64,000 nucleotides of DNA from Loripinus fragilis (GCA_964019695.1 OZ026514.1:10726751-10790750); one strand, 5' to 3'. Positions 1 through 11,299 are shown, counted from the stretch's first letter. The notes: generated by a model from the letters alone, not told the origin. Numbers and translations: made by a program.

Positions 1-635
1 AGCCTATTACAGTATAGCCTATTGATAAGGGGGGGGGGACTTGTGGACAAGGGTGAGTAGTGAGATGGGTACGATGCTCAGTCTAGAGGCGAGAATTGCA
101 ATAGAAACCTTTCACTAACAGGTCAACATTTGGCCATGTATATTAACCTCTCAAAATTACTATAGAACTTTTAGCCCACAGTGGGAACTGCCATGGTTTG
201 GTGTATAGCGCAGGAATAGGCCGTGCGGTCTGTGGCCCCAGACGAAGAGTACGTGTATCAGAGGCACTCTACCTAGCTCAACCCAGGAAGTTCCCACAGT
301 AAAAATGATACAATAAAAACGGAGCGCGACTCCTTCGTTTTAGATCCTGTTAAGATCACCAAGCTGGGCACCTTACGTCCCGACCTCCCTAGAACGAATT
401 CCCGGCGTCTATGAGGTACTAACAACTTAAAACTAAGGCCAAAAGTTCTGTTCAAATACCTTTCCTTAAAACGAAATTGCAATTCTCTCCTCTACACTTA
501 AGCGGATTGTTTTAAAGTTAGCAAAAGCTACCCACTACTAAGGTTGAAGAGATTAGGTACAAAACTGTACACAAGAATTCCTAACTAAATTTGACGTGAG
601 TTTGTTTACTCGATCCCGAGACAGATTCCGGGCGT
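1..635. other. No gene recognised
   Basis: No frame resembles a known protein. A G run lies near base 31. A weak match to the dispersed SINE (phrase CTCAACCCAGGAAG near 279) may be an old fragment. Nothing else is supported. Confidence 0.5.
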
Positions 636-860
636 TTGTCAAACGCTTGTCATTTAAATAGCCCGCCTATGACAAGAATGACAACATATGACAAAATCGT
701 GACATCATCACTGCTCAGCCAACCAGAGAGCCTTGTCACGGTTTCAGGCTCGCTGATTGGCTGCTGGCAGCGACGTGATGTCACAACGTGTGACATAAAG
801 GTGTATAGCGACGAGAGCCGAAGCACTCCAACTAACAATCCAAGATGGCTTCCCACATGT
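636..860. repeat. Imperfect inverted repeat with CCAAT and CRE-like motifs
   Basis: Two arms read toward each other. The left arm near 700 contains GTGACATCA followed by CAGCCAA. The right arm near 755-785 contains TTGGCTG followed by GTGATGTCAC. The block also holds several TGACA motifs and ends at CCAAGATGG (840-848), which looks like a YY1/initiator-type motif. A short frame opens at that ATG (MASHMLSTLTND...) and stops after 35 codons. It could be a foldback mobile element or an old promoter; the symmetry favours the former. Confidence 0.4.
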
Positions 861-1514
861 TGTCAACATTGACAAATGATGCTTTCTCGCTAACCACAGC
901 TTTAGGGTTGTCATCCCAGTCATTTCCAAGTACGGGGACAAAGGTCACCTAAGGTATGATAAACCCAGGCCTGATTTACGGCACGGCACTGGATGAATTG
1001 CTGACAACTGCGCACATAAGCACTAGATTTCCTCCAGGGGGACAGGCTTCGTGACGAACCATAATTCGTACATCTTCAAGGGAGGAGGACCATGCCAGGT
1101 CCGTTTCATTAGTACTTCTCCACAAAACATATTTCATCGAAACTTTATTAATGAGCAGCTCAAACAAGGATGTCAATTGAAAAAAAAATCATAAACTATC
1201 ACCATTGATATGGCAAAACGCGTCTTTTCTTGGCTATGAGTTATGTCACACATTTGAAATTAATGACAGTTGCTGTTTTTAACGCCCATAACTCAAGTAA
1301 GTAAATAACATTTAAGTGAATATTAACAATGTACCTCTTACACTAGATGACAGTTCATTCCAAAAATAGAATTGGTTTCAGCAAGTTCTTTAATGGACGA
1401 AGTGTGTGAAGTTGATTCCATAGGAATGATTTATGGTCACGTGATGTGTTTTTGCTTTAATTTATCTACATATCAAATACCACCCAAATTGTATTCCTTG
1501 TTCCTGTGTAGACG

Positions 1515-1600
1515 TCTGTGGTATGTGTCTCCTCATAATGGTACCCTAGGTTGGTCTGTGGTCTGTGATTGCGGCATTTTCTGGCCATACTCACTTGTTC
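1515..1600 (+). mobile_element. Family A dispersed repeat, 3' fragment
   Basis: This block matches the 3' part of a repeat seen many times in the window. The shared phrases are CTGTGTCTCCTCA.GGT, then TTGGTCTGTGGTCTGTGATT, then a TTTCTGGCCATACTCACTT end. Related copies lie at 10318, 15595, 37503, 54738 and 62256. The 5' part is missing. The 48-bp minisatellite begins directly at its terminal TCACTTGTT, so the array is rooted on this fragment. Confidence 0.7.
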
Positions 1601-4600
1601 TTTTACATAGTATGCCAATCAGGATTGTAGGGACTGATTTACTTGTTCTCTTACATTGTATGTCAATCAGGATTGTGGGGACTGATTCACTTGTTCTCTT
1701 ACATAGTATGTCAATCAGGATTGTGGGGACTGTTTCATTTGTTCTTTTACAAAGTATGTCAATCAGGATTGTGGGGACTGATTCACTTGTTCTTTTACAT
1801 AGTATGTCAATCGGGATTGTGGGGACTGATTCACTTCTACTCTTACATAGTATGCCAATCAGGATTGTGGGGACTGATTCACTTGTTCTCTTACAAAGTA
1901 TGTCAATCAGGATTGTGGGAACTGTTTCACTTGTTCTTTTACATAGTATGTCAATCAGGATTGTGGGGACTGTTTCACTTGTTCTCTTACATAGTACGTC
2001 AATAAGGGTTGTGGGAACTGATTCACTTGTTCTCTTACATAGTATGCCAATCAGGATTGTGGGGACTGATTCACTTGTTCTCTTACATAGTATGCCAATC
2101 AAGATTGTGGAGACTGACTCACTTGTTCTCTCATATAGTTTGCCTATCAGGATTGTGGGGACTAATTCACTTGTTCGCTTACATAGTATGCCAATCAGGA
2201 TTGTGGGGACTGACTCACTTGTTCTCTCATATAGTTTGCCTATCAGGATTGTGGGGACTAATTCACTTGTTCGCTTACATAGTATGCCAATCAGGATTGT
2301 GGAGAATGATTCACTTGTTCTCTTACATTGTATGCCAATCAGGATTGTGTGGACTGATTCACTTGTTCTCTTTCATAGTATGCTAATCAGGATTGTGGGG
2401 ACTGACTCACTTGTTCTCTTACATATTATGCCAATCAGGATTGTGGAGACTGTTTCACTTGTTCTCTTACATAGTATGCCAATCAGGATTGTGGGGACTG
2501 ATTCACTTGTTCTCTTACATAGTATGTCAATCAGGATTGTGTGGACTGATTCACTTGTTCTCTTTCATAGAATGTCAATCAGGATTGTGGAGACTGATTC
2601 ACTTGTTCTCTTACATAGTATGCCAATCAGGATTGTGGAGATTGATTCACTTGTTCTCTTTCATAGTATGTCAATCAGGATTGTGGGGACTGTTTCACTT
2701 GTTCTTTTACATAGTATGTCAATCAGGGTTGTGGGGACTGATTCACTTGTTCTCTTTCATAGTATGTCAATCTGGATTGTTGGCACTGTTTCACTTGTTC
2801 TTTTATATAGTATGTCAATCAGGGTTGTGGGGACTGATTCACTTGTTCTCTTACATAGTATGTCAATCTGGATTGTTGGCACTGTTTCACTTGTTCTTTA
2901 ACATAGTATGCCATTCAGGATTGTGGGGACTGATTCACTTGTTCTCTTACATAGTATGTCAATCAGGGTTGTGGGGACTGATTCACTTGGTCGTTTTCAT
3001 AGTATGCCAATCAGGATTGTGGGGACTGATTCACTTGTTCTCTTTCATAGTATGTCAATCAGGATTGTGGGGACTGATTCACTTGTTCTCTTACATAGTA
3101 TGTCAATCAGGATTGTAGGGACTGGTTTACTTGTTCTCATACATAGTATGTCAATCAGGATTGTGGGGACTGGTTCACTTGTTCTCTTACATAGTATGTC
3201 AATTAGGATTGTGGAGACTGATCCACTTGTTCTCGTACATTGTATGCCAATCAGGATTGTGGAGACTGATTCACTTGTTCTCTTACATAGTATGCCAATC
3301 AGGACTGTGGGGACTGATTCACTTGTTCTCTAACATAGTATGCCAATCAGGATTGTGGGGACTGATTCACTTGTTCTCTTACATAGTATGCCAATAAGGA
3401 TTGTGGGGACTGATTCACTTGTTCTATTTCATAGTATGTCAATCAGGATTGTGGGGACTGATTTACTTGTTCTCTTTCATAGTATGTCAAGCAGGATTGT
3501 GGGGACTGACTCACATGTTCTCTTACATAGTTTGCCAATCAGGATTGTGGGGACTGATTCACTTGTTCTCTTTCATAGTATGTCAAGCAGGATTGTGGGG
3601 ACTGACTCACTTGTTCTCTTACATAGTATGCCAATCAGGATTGTGGGGACTGATTCACTTCTTTTCTTATATAGTATGCCAATCAGGATTGTGGGGACTG
3701 GTTCACTTGTTCTCTTACATAGTATGTCAATCAGGATTGTGGGGACTGGTTCACTTGTTCTCTTACATAGTATGTCAATCAAGATTGTGGTGACTGACTC
3801 ACTTGTTCTCTTACATAGTATGTCAATCAGGATTGTGGGGACTGATCCACTTGTTCTCTTACATTGTATGCAATCAGGATTGTGGGGACTGATTCACTTG
3901 TTCTCTTACATAGTATGCCAATCAGGATTGTGGGGACTGATTCACTTGTTCTCTTACATAGTATGTCAATCAGGATTGTGGGGACTGATCCTTTTGTTCT
4001 CTTACATTGTATGCCAATCAGGATTGTGGAGACTGATTCACTTGTTCTCTTACAAAGTATGTCAATCAGGATTGTGGGGACTGACTCACTTGTTCTCTTA
4101 CATAGTATGCCAATCAGGATTGTGGGGCTTGATTCATTTGTTCTCTTTCATAGTATGTCAATCAGGATTGTGGGGACTGATTCACTTGTTCTCTTTCATA
4201 ATATGCCAATCAGGATTGTAGGGACGGATTCACTTGTTCTCTTTCATAGTATGTCAATCAGGATTGTGGGGACTGATTCACTTGTTCTCTTACATAGTAT
4301 GCCAATCCGGATTGTGGGGACTGATTCACTTGTTCTCTTACGTAGTATGCAAATCAGGATTGTGGGGACTATTTCACTTGTTCTTTTACATAGTATGTCA
4401 ATCAGGATAGTGGGGACTGATTCACTTGTTCTTTTACATAGTATGCCAATCAGGATTTTTGGGACTGATTCACTTGTTCTCTTACATAGTATGCCAATCA
4501 GGATTGTGGGGACTGATTCACTTGTTCACTTACATAGTATGCCAATCAGGATTGTGGGGACTGATTCACTTGTTCTCTTACATAGTATGCCAATCAGGAT

Positions 4601-5851
4601 TGTGACACTGATTCACTTGTTCTCCTACATAGTATGCCAATCAGGATTGTGGGGACTGATTCACTTGTTCTCTTTCATAGTATGTCAATCAGGATAGTGG
4701 GGACTGATTCACTTGTTCTTTTACATAGTATGCCAATCAGGATTTTGGGGACTGATTCACTTGTTCTCTTACATAGTATGCCAATCAGGATTGTGGGGAC
4801 TGATTCACTTGTTCTCTTACATAGTATGCCAATCAGGATTGTGGGGACTGATTCACTTGTTCTCTTACATAGTATGTCAATCAGGATTGTGGGGACTGAT
4901 CCTTTTGTTCTCTTACATTGTATGGCAATCAGGATTGTGGAGACTGATTCACTTGTTCTCTTACAAAGTATGTCAATCAGGATTGTGGGGACTGACTCAC
5001 TTGTTCTCTTACATAGTATGCCAATCAGGATTGTGGGGCTTGATTCATTTGTTCTCTTTCATAGTATGTCAATCAGGATTGTGGGGACTGATTCACTTGT
5101 TCTCTTTCATAATATGCCAATCAGGATTGTAGGGACGGATTCACTTGTTCTCTTTCATAGTATGTCAATCAGGATTGTGGGGACTGATTCACTTGTTCTC
5201 TTACATAGTATGCCAATCCGGATTGTGGGGACTGATTCACTTGTTCTCTTACGTAGTATGCAAATCAGGATTGTGGGGACTATTTCACTTGTTCTTTTAC
5301 ATAGTATGTCAATCAGGATAGTGGGGACTGATTCACTTGTTCTTTTACATAGTATGCCAATCAGGATTTTGGGGACTGATTCACTTGTTCTCTTACATAG
5401 TATGCCAATCAGGATTGTGGAGACTGACTCACTTGTTCACTTACATAGTATGCCAATCAGGATTGTGGGGACTGATTCACTTGTTCTCTTACATAGTATG
5501 CCAATCAGGATTGTGACACTGATTCACTTGTTCTCCTACATAGTATGCCAATCAGGATTGTGGGGACTGATTCACTTGTTCTCTTTCATAGTATGTCAAG
5601 CAGGATTGTGGAGACTGACTCACTTGTTCTCTTACATTGTATGCCAATCAGGATTGTGGAGACTGATTCACTTGTTCTCTTTCATAGTATGCTAATCAGG
5701 ATTGTGGGGACTGACTCACTTGTTCTCTTACATAGTATGCCAATCAGGATTGTGGGGACTGACTCACTTGTTCTTTTACATAGTATGTCAATCAGGATTG
5801 TGGAGACTGACTCACTTGTTCTCTTACATTGTTTGCCAATCAGGATTGTGA
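1591..5851. repeat. 48-bp minisatellite, about 89 units, with higher-order structure
   Basis: The unit reads TCACTTGTTCTCTTACATAG then TATGYCAATCAGGATTGTGG then GGACTGAT, 48 bp in all, repeated head to tail for about 4,260 bp. Units vary at a few positions: TGCCAATC or TGTCAATC, CTTAC or CTTTC, GGGG or GGAG. Because 48 is divisible by three and the unit has no stop in several frames, long frames encode 16-residue repeats (such as MSIRIVGTDSLVLLHS) on both strands; these are almost certainly not genes. A 19-unit block of 911 bp is duplicated: about 3869-4690 matches 4780-5601, including rare variants GATCCTTTTG (3987 and 4898) and a 1-bp-short unit with TGTGACACTG (4602 and 5513). Shorter 96-bp dimers occur near 2125/2221, 2771/2867 and 3489/3585. 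Confidence 0.97.
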
Positions 5852-5887
5852 AGAGGACAGATCACGTGACCCGTGAGAGTCGGAATC

Positions 5888-5940
5888 ATTGTTTGTTCGT
5901 TTGATTTGATTCTTTACGTCCCAGTTAAACAGGGACGGGT
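5888..5940 (-). mobile_element. SINE 3'-tail fragment
   Basis: The phrase TTTGATTTGATTCTTTACGT, followed by remnants of the GGGACG region, matches the tail end of the SINE copies at 6795 and 59010. Only about 50 bases remain. It lies immediately after the minisatellite, so the array sits between a family A 3' end and this SINE tail. A short GA run follows at 5950. Confidence 0.5.
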
Positions 5941-6649
5941 ATTCGTGGAGAGAGAGAGAGACCCTTATCTACTACAAGTGTTTTCTCCACGCATTGGCAG
6001 GCACGGTGGGAGAAAAGCAATCGTAATGTATAATGTATTAAAATGTAAGGCGAAACTTATATACCTTCTAACTCATTTCTTATTGTTTGAAATCATTTTG
6101 AAGATATCAGATTTTAATTTGAAGGAGGCATCCTCATTTATATTCGTCGACAAGATACAATCCATTTATTGTAGTGTTCTATTTCAGGAGGTTTCTGAAA
6201 CCGACAACAGCATAAAGTATCAAGTTTGAGTCACAGGGAAATATTTATTAGATCACGTGGGAGCAGGGGTACCATATTTACTTTGAATATTCGGACACCA
6301 TTCTTACCAAATATTTGAGCAAGTTTACTCAACTACCTGAGGAGATGTGTGTTTGCAATACATGCAAAACCCTTATCTGTCTCTTTTAATTGTTTAAGGA
6401 TTCTTGGATTATCACATGAAAAAAGGTCCACAAATTAAAAGTCAGCCGATATCGTTAGTCCTATTTTCTTTTAGAATGAGCTAAAACGATTTGGGCAACA
6501 GCACACGTTTTAATAGGTATAAGAAGTATACTTTCAAATGTCTTATTCAGGGTGATGGCACAATTTATGCAAAAAATAAACGTCTGGACAGACAATATTG
6601 TTAGTCTACAAAATAATAAGCCTCTATTTAGTATCTAAACTAATACCCT
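5941..6649. other. No gene recognised
   Basis: AT-rich DNA. One open frame (5873-6229 on the plus strand) starts in the SINE tail and resembles no protein family I know. Nothing else is supported. Confidence 0.5.
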
Positions 6650-6751
6650 AGCAGGCACATGGCGTCAAAACAACATCGTATTGACGTCGATGCGACGTCA
6701 GGGCGTCGAATCGTCGTTGATATGACGTTGTTTTAAGGTTGTGTGCCTGCT
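6650..6751. mobile_element. Short palindromic element with TGACGT motifs
   Basis: The ends are inverted: AGCAGGCAC at 6650 and GTGCCTGCTT at 6742-6751. The inside is rich in GACGTC/TGACGT and also inverted: AAAACAACATCG near the left, TGACGTTGTTTTAAG near the right. At 102 bp with no coding capacity it looks like a MITE or foldback element. The repeated TGACGT cores resemble CREB/ATF half-sites. Confidence 0.65.
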
Positions 6752-6794
6752 TGGTTAAACAGAAATGATGACCGAATTCTATGGAGTACCATTA

Positions 6795-6957
6795 ATGTTT
6801 TTTGTTTGTTTGTTTGATTTGATTCTTTACGTCCACTCAACAATCTTTCGGTTATGCGGGACGTGTCTTCCTGGGTTGAACCAGTACTAAGCTATGATAA
6901 ATGTGTCTTGCTCAAGGACCACAACGCAGTGACGCCGGTGAGGCTCGAACCATTAAT
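6795..6957 (-). mobile_element. SINE, short tRNA-like family with box B
   Basis: Read on the minus strand it begins TGGTTCGAGCCTCACCGGCG, which contains a pol III box B (GGTTCGAGCC). It continues through a core with CCTTGAGCAAGACACATTTA and GGTTCAACCCAGGAAG and ends in a CAAAC-rich tail (AAATCAAACAAACAAAC). A second near-full copy is at 59010. Both copies start at the box B, with no visible box A. The 'CCTTGAGCAAGACAC' core is a widespread animal SINE motif, possibly of the MetaSINE type; that name is from memory. Confidence 0.75.
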
Positions 6958-7299
6958 GTACAATGCATTTACCTAAATGAACTGGGACCTACCAAAAGGT
7001 ACAAGCTGGAATGTGCGCTTTTCGAATGCGCATCCGCGCAGTCTGATCAGATTCTTGGATGGGCGTTCTATGGGTAACAAAGTTCTGGCGGAAAACTAAG
7101 ACTGGTCAGAATGTGTATTTGAATCTTCACTGTACGCATGCGCCAACTTGTACCTTACGTTGGTTGTGAGTTTATCAAACCATTCATGCCGAATCGGATT
7201 TCCCACCCTTAACAATTGGGCCAGTCCATTTCCTATTTAAGGGTTGCTGGATGGTATTTTTCCATTGTATTCAAATTTTAATAGAACCTTCTGTAAGCA

Positions 7300-7375
7300 A
7301 ATATTGGAAAGCCTGATCAGACGCCGCGTTCTGTGGCGTCTGATCTGGTTCTGGACTACTTGCCGATGCCCCATA
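7300..7375. repeat. Hairpin element, family F type
   Basis: CCTGATCAGACGCC at 7312 pairs with GGCGTCTGATCTGG about 18 bases later. Similar hairpins built on GATCAG/CAGAC words recur at 17520, 22430, 34495, 57365 and 58283. It is non-coding and probably a remnant of a small foldback element. Confidence 0.5.
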
Positions 7376-7894
7376 AAAAGGACGTCAGGCTTATAAAATT
7401 ATGGGTAAAATGAACGATAAACCGTAATAATAAAAAGTGAAGATACTAATATTTACTACGCGCTATTTACGTGAGAAGTTACACATTCAGAAAACTTTGC
7501 AATAAAAATAAAGAAGGACAACATAACCTCAAAACTAAAGTACAAATTTTGTTGTTTTTATCATTAACATCGAAACTTACAATTTTTCATGAATGAAATA
7601 GGTCCACGCCAGTTCACCAAGTACATCAAAGTTCCAAGAGAGGTAGATGTTTTACTTGTCGCTAAATTACAGGAACGTCACACATAGGGAGAACGAGTAG
7701 AACAGTGACCAAAGAGTACCCATGAATATTACTTCTGAGCAAGGGAGTATCAGCAGATGAAAGTTGTTTTATTAGACTGTACAACAAAGGCACTGAGAAA
7801 ATGTCGGTCAAGATCATGGTGATGGTGTTTCCTTGAAGAGTATGCAGAAGACCACTATAGCCTCTACAACTACCAATAAAACGCGTCTACAAAA

Positions 7895-8105
7895 ATAGTA
7901 AGTGAGTATGATCAGGAATTACCACAATAACACACCGCAGACAACCCCGTGGCACCGCGAGGAAGATCCGCTCAACCATCACGAGACACCAGGAAGACAA
8001 ATTAAGCAAACAAACCAGCTCTATCTTCCCCATCAAGATGATTGCGATACTAGAATGGACATAAAGTAACGTACAACAAAACATAGAACAAGTACAGACT
8101 CTAAA
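7895..8105 (-). mobile_element. Family A dispersed repeat, 3' half
   Basis: On the minus strand this contains the family A words CATCTTGATGGGGAAGA, TCTTCCTGGTGTCTCGTGAT, CTTCCTCGCGGTGCCACGGG and the ATCATACTCACTTACTATTT end. It is truncated at about 8105 after GTCTGTACTTG. The open frame on this strand (98 aa) is the usual family A chance frame and is not annotated as a gene. Confidence 0.8.
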
Positions 8106-8554
8106 GTTATGATTGGAGCGTGAAATGTAGGTAACAGTGCATGCGTGACGAGTGTGCCGCGCATAATTAGGGTATTTATGCACAGATTTTACGAGTCACA
8201 TCAGTCACGGTCTTCCCCGATCATCGATTTGTGAGCTGGTCTCTGGAAAAGTCCAGGCCGCCGCTATCTGGAGAAAGCAACTCATTTTAACCCTTTGATG
8301 ACTGGACGCCCCTAAACGGGACTCATTTGGGCTGGTCTCATAGAAACAACTAAATAACGTGAAGTAACGATTAGGACTGACTCATATATCTCTTTTGAAG
8401 TATGCATCAATGTTGGGAAGCAAATAAAATAGAAGAACAAACCATCTCAAAGACAGTTAAAAGCACCAAATGCGTCTTTCCATTTAAGGTCATCAGAAGT
8501 TACCTAATGTTGGAAGCGGTTGTGGATTGCTACAGTAGTTCTCTGCTTATTCGC

Positions 8555-8690
8555 TGGCCTATTGGCTCTTGTTTGTGATGTCTGGTTGTGATTTTGCCAT
8601 TTTCCCATGTGATATCCTAGGCCAGGTGTGGTACTTGACTGTATTGCTTCCTGATCTTTGTGTCGTCTTTCTTACTTTTAACGATGGAAA
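8555..8690 (+). mobile_element. Family B dispersed repeat, 3' fragment
   Basis: GGTATCCTAGG-like text followed by GTGTGGTACTTGACTGTATT and TTCCTGATCTTTG matches the 3' end of family B, as seen at 28860 (plus) and 45290 (minus). Only the 3' part is present. Family B shares the GACCGTTCCAAGG core with family A and is probably related to it. Confidence 0.65.
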
Positions 8691-8939
8691 GGGAATGAGT
8701 AGACAAGCTAAACAAACTGGTAATGATCTGGAACACGAACGAGACAGTAGTACACATAACCAATATAAGAAAAACTGAGATGTATAAACTTGGTAAAGTT
8801 GTGGTCAAAAGTGGATCAAGAGCTGTTCATGATTCGAGGGAGGTGCTGACTGGTGTAACCTGTGTTAATGCTGGGGGAAAAGTTACAACAGCGCATCTAA
8901 GTATTCCAGTCAATAACTTCATGGCTATGAGTTGGAATC

Positions 8940-9035
8940 GACTAACCCTTTGTATACTGGAAAGCATTAAACTGGTACAGTGGAGACCCTGATGAAATGC
9001 CGCATAATGCAGACATGAATGCTGACCTGTGAACC
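8940..9035 (+). repeat. Family F fragment
   Basis: AACCCTTTGTATACTGGAAA, then GTGGAGACCCTGATGAAATG and a GCATAATGCAGACAT stretch, match the starts of the longer family F copies at 23750 and 34450. The hairpin is only partly kept. Confidence 0.5.
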
Positions 9036-9042
9036 CTTAAAA

Positions 9043-9262
9043 TACTGTAAATTCAAAATTTTCGCCGCAGGGTTTTATTTTCACGAAACTCCGCAATTGC
9101 GAAGTTTCGTGGAAAGAAAACATTCGCAAGATGGCGAAATCACTGTAGTTTACTGATATAGGTAAATCAAGCCCTTGTCGTGAATTTTTAATGTCGCAAA
9201 TATGTCTTTTTACGCTATTCGCGGAAATAAAATTCTCGCGAAAATTTCCGAATCTACAGTAT
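9043..9262. mobile_element. MITE with TACTGTA terminal inverted repeats
   Basis: The left end TACTGTAAATTCAAAATTTT is mirrored by the right end, which read in reverse gives TACTGTAGATTCGGAAATTT. The inversion continues inward through TCGC and TTTTATTT. At 220 bp it has no coding capacity. An inner palindrome (ACGAAACTCC/GAAGTTTCGT) lies near 9090-9110. A flanking TA is possible on both sides. It is a non-autonomous DNA transposon of unassigned superfamily. Confidence 0.8.
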
Positions 9263-9948
9263 ATTATGGATAATCTTGTCTTTAATGCATTTTATCTGGA
9301 TGACGAAATCCACTAGAATACAAAGAGTTAACAACCATGAACATGCTTGCGATATAAGTACCAAAAATCACATAGTTCATAGATTAATTGTATGAAATGT
9401 TCATGCTGCAAACCAAGCAACCGAACTTAACTATAGTCTATGAAAGATGCTGAAAATATAAGCTAATCATTATAAATTGCTTTTAAACGATGCACTAAAT
9501 GTTTACAGCGATATATCATTTATTTTCAAATGAGTATATTTTTGTCTGCAGATGTCATAAATCATTCAAATTGCTATCACTGTATCGTTTACAAGACTGT
9601 TAAACGCCACCGCAGTTTTATGAATGAGCCCAGTCAAACAGTCTTAAAGAAACCGTATCAAAATGGGTGTTTTCGAAGATCATAAACCGAATATGCATTA
9701 AATCTAATACCACCGAAGACGAAACACCGAAGTAGATGAAAACTTGAAATGCTAAGTGGCGAAAAACTTCAAAAAGGCATGAAATGCGCAATTTTGCACT
9801 TTCATATCTTAACATTTCCTGCGAGTCACGGTAACAACAAATATTATTAAACATTTTAATAATGTTAATTTTAGAAAACGTTGGAGTCTAATTCTAACCA
9901 TGCTTTAAACATGATGGTAAAAATTAATAACCTGACCTGACCTGACCT

Positions 9949-10158
9949 CAGCTGAGCATAAAATTTCAACTGCTTATAAAAGATAAAATACTGAAAAATA
10001 AAAAAAAAACTTTCGTACTTTAAACTACTCATATGTTGTATTTATCCTGCTGGTAAATGTTAAATTACCTTATAACAATTGTTTGCATTTTAACATTATG
10101 AACAGGATACATTTCATGCTCAGTTGAGTTGAGCATAAAACGTTTTAAACACTCGGGG
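9949..10158 (-). mobile_element. Family D TIR element, copy 1
   Basis: The ends carry CTCAGCTGAGCATAAAA and its counterpart ATGCTCAGTTGAGTTGAGCA, followed by AAACGTTTTAAACACTCGGG. The family is better preserved at 55870-56105 and is also present at 43729-43955. This copy is the most diverged. Just upstream is a small run of CCTGA units. Confidence 0.6.
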
Positions 10159-10317
10159 CATGGTTAAAGAAGCGCATATTGCAGAGACTACATACTAGGG
10201 CAGTTCGTACATGGCGGGTTGTTTGCACGATGATCGCCATTTAAATTGGAAACTTGGACCGCGCATGAGCTATTTTAACTTGATACGTCCATGTGAGCTG
10301 AACAGTTTTTTTAGTTT

Positions 10318-10605
10318 TACAACAGCAGAATCTAGTGCGAAGATTTGCTACTTCGTTGTTGTTGATTCAGTGTTTACTGTTGCTCCCATTGTTTGTAGGC
10401 GTTCTTTGTTTGGTTCTTGTTTTGTTATTCAATACTTTTAGCAATCATCTTGATGAGGAAGAGAGAGCTGGATGATTTACTTTGATTGTCTTACTGATGT
10501 CTTGTGACTGTAAGTGTTCTGTGACTCTTGCTCACGGTGCCGTGCCGTGGGTTGGTCTACAGTGTGTGATTGTGGTGTTTTCTGATCATACTCACTTTTT
10601 AGAAT
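10318..10605 (+). mobile_element. Family A dispersed repeat
   Basis: It begins with AACAGCAGAATCTAGTGCGA, contains TTGTTGTTGATTCAGTGTTT and GCAATCATCTTGATGAGGAA, then GACTCTTGCTCACGGTGCCG, and ends GATCATACTCACTTTTTAG. A middle portion relative to the copy at 29403 is missing (the CCCCCGGTGGC block). It has no coding value. Confidence 0.8.
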
Positions 10606-11020
10606 TCGACAGAAAAAGACCCATATTTTATATTGGCACCAACCAAAATTTACCGCCTCCCCAATAAAACGTGTACTAAGTGATATACTATTAAAATCGC
10701 AGTCATTGGGGCCAGAATATATACTATGAATCATCAATAGTCATCGAAGGTCAATTCTTTTGCGTTCGTCAGGTCATGAGGGAGATTTTTGTAAATTGAG
10801 GGACATGTATCATGTATTGAAAAGTGATATTTGATTATATTGTTGCATTAATTCAACACATTCTTCACCAATTTTTTCCATCCATCTGTTGGTCATTTTG
10901 CTGTTTATTAATTGTTTATTGTTGCTATCATTGCTTGCTAGGATTGTTGATCCTTGTTTTGTTATGCAGTACTCAATTTCCTTTCTAGTTTTGCTTTCAT
11001 CTCGCTGAGAAAAAAGAGAC

Positions 11021-11240
11021 ATGGGCGGATCCAGAGGGGAGACAGAGGGTCCGGACCCCCTGAAAAATCACAAAAATATAGGGTTTCTTTGCAATACTGG
11101 TTCGGATCCCCTGAAATCACAAAGCTACCAAGCCAGCATTCAATGCTGGGCCATAATAGGCCCGTCAGCGAAACGCCAATTAAATGGCGTTTCGCTGGCG
11201 GACCGATGGTGGCCCATATATAGCGGTATTTGGATCCTAT
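11021..11240. repeat. GGATCC/GGTCCGG repeat with perfect inner hairpin
   Basis: The block opens GGGCGGATCCAGAGGGGAG then GGTCCGGACCCCCTGAAAA. Near 11163-11200 CGTCAGCGAAACGCCA pairs exactly with TGGCGTTTCGCTGGCG around a 6-base loop. A weaker match to its start lies near 43583. It is probably part of a larger DNA transposon whose ends I cannot fix. Confidence 0.5.
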
Positions 11241-11299
11241 ATCCCCTCGTCAACTAAAAAAAAGAAACTAGAGGACCTGAAGGGTCTGATGCGCTCACC

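Noticed and set aside
1591..5851. CRISPR-like regular repeat
   Set aside because: Units are head to tail with no unique spacers, and the DNA is eukaryotic.
1372..5904. Long open frames (up to 509 codons, both strands) encoding 16-residue repeats
   Set aside because: They follow from a 48-bp unit without stops in several frames. Different frames take over after 1-bp unit-length changes (3868, 4601), and no frame is preferred, so no coding constraint is visible.
6945..6957. tRNA gene suggested by GGTTCGAGCC
   Set aside because: Only a box B is present and no cloverleaf can be formed; it is the start of a SINE.
7887..8183. Frame with VERIFLAVPRGCLR text, also seen at 29368 and 37567
   Set aside because: It recurs because family A recurs. 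Copies are interrupted at different points and no known domain is present.
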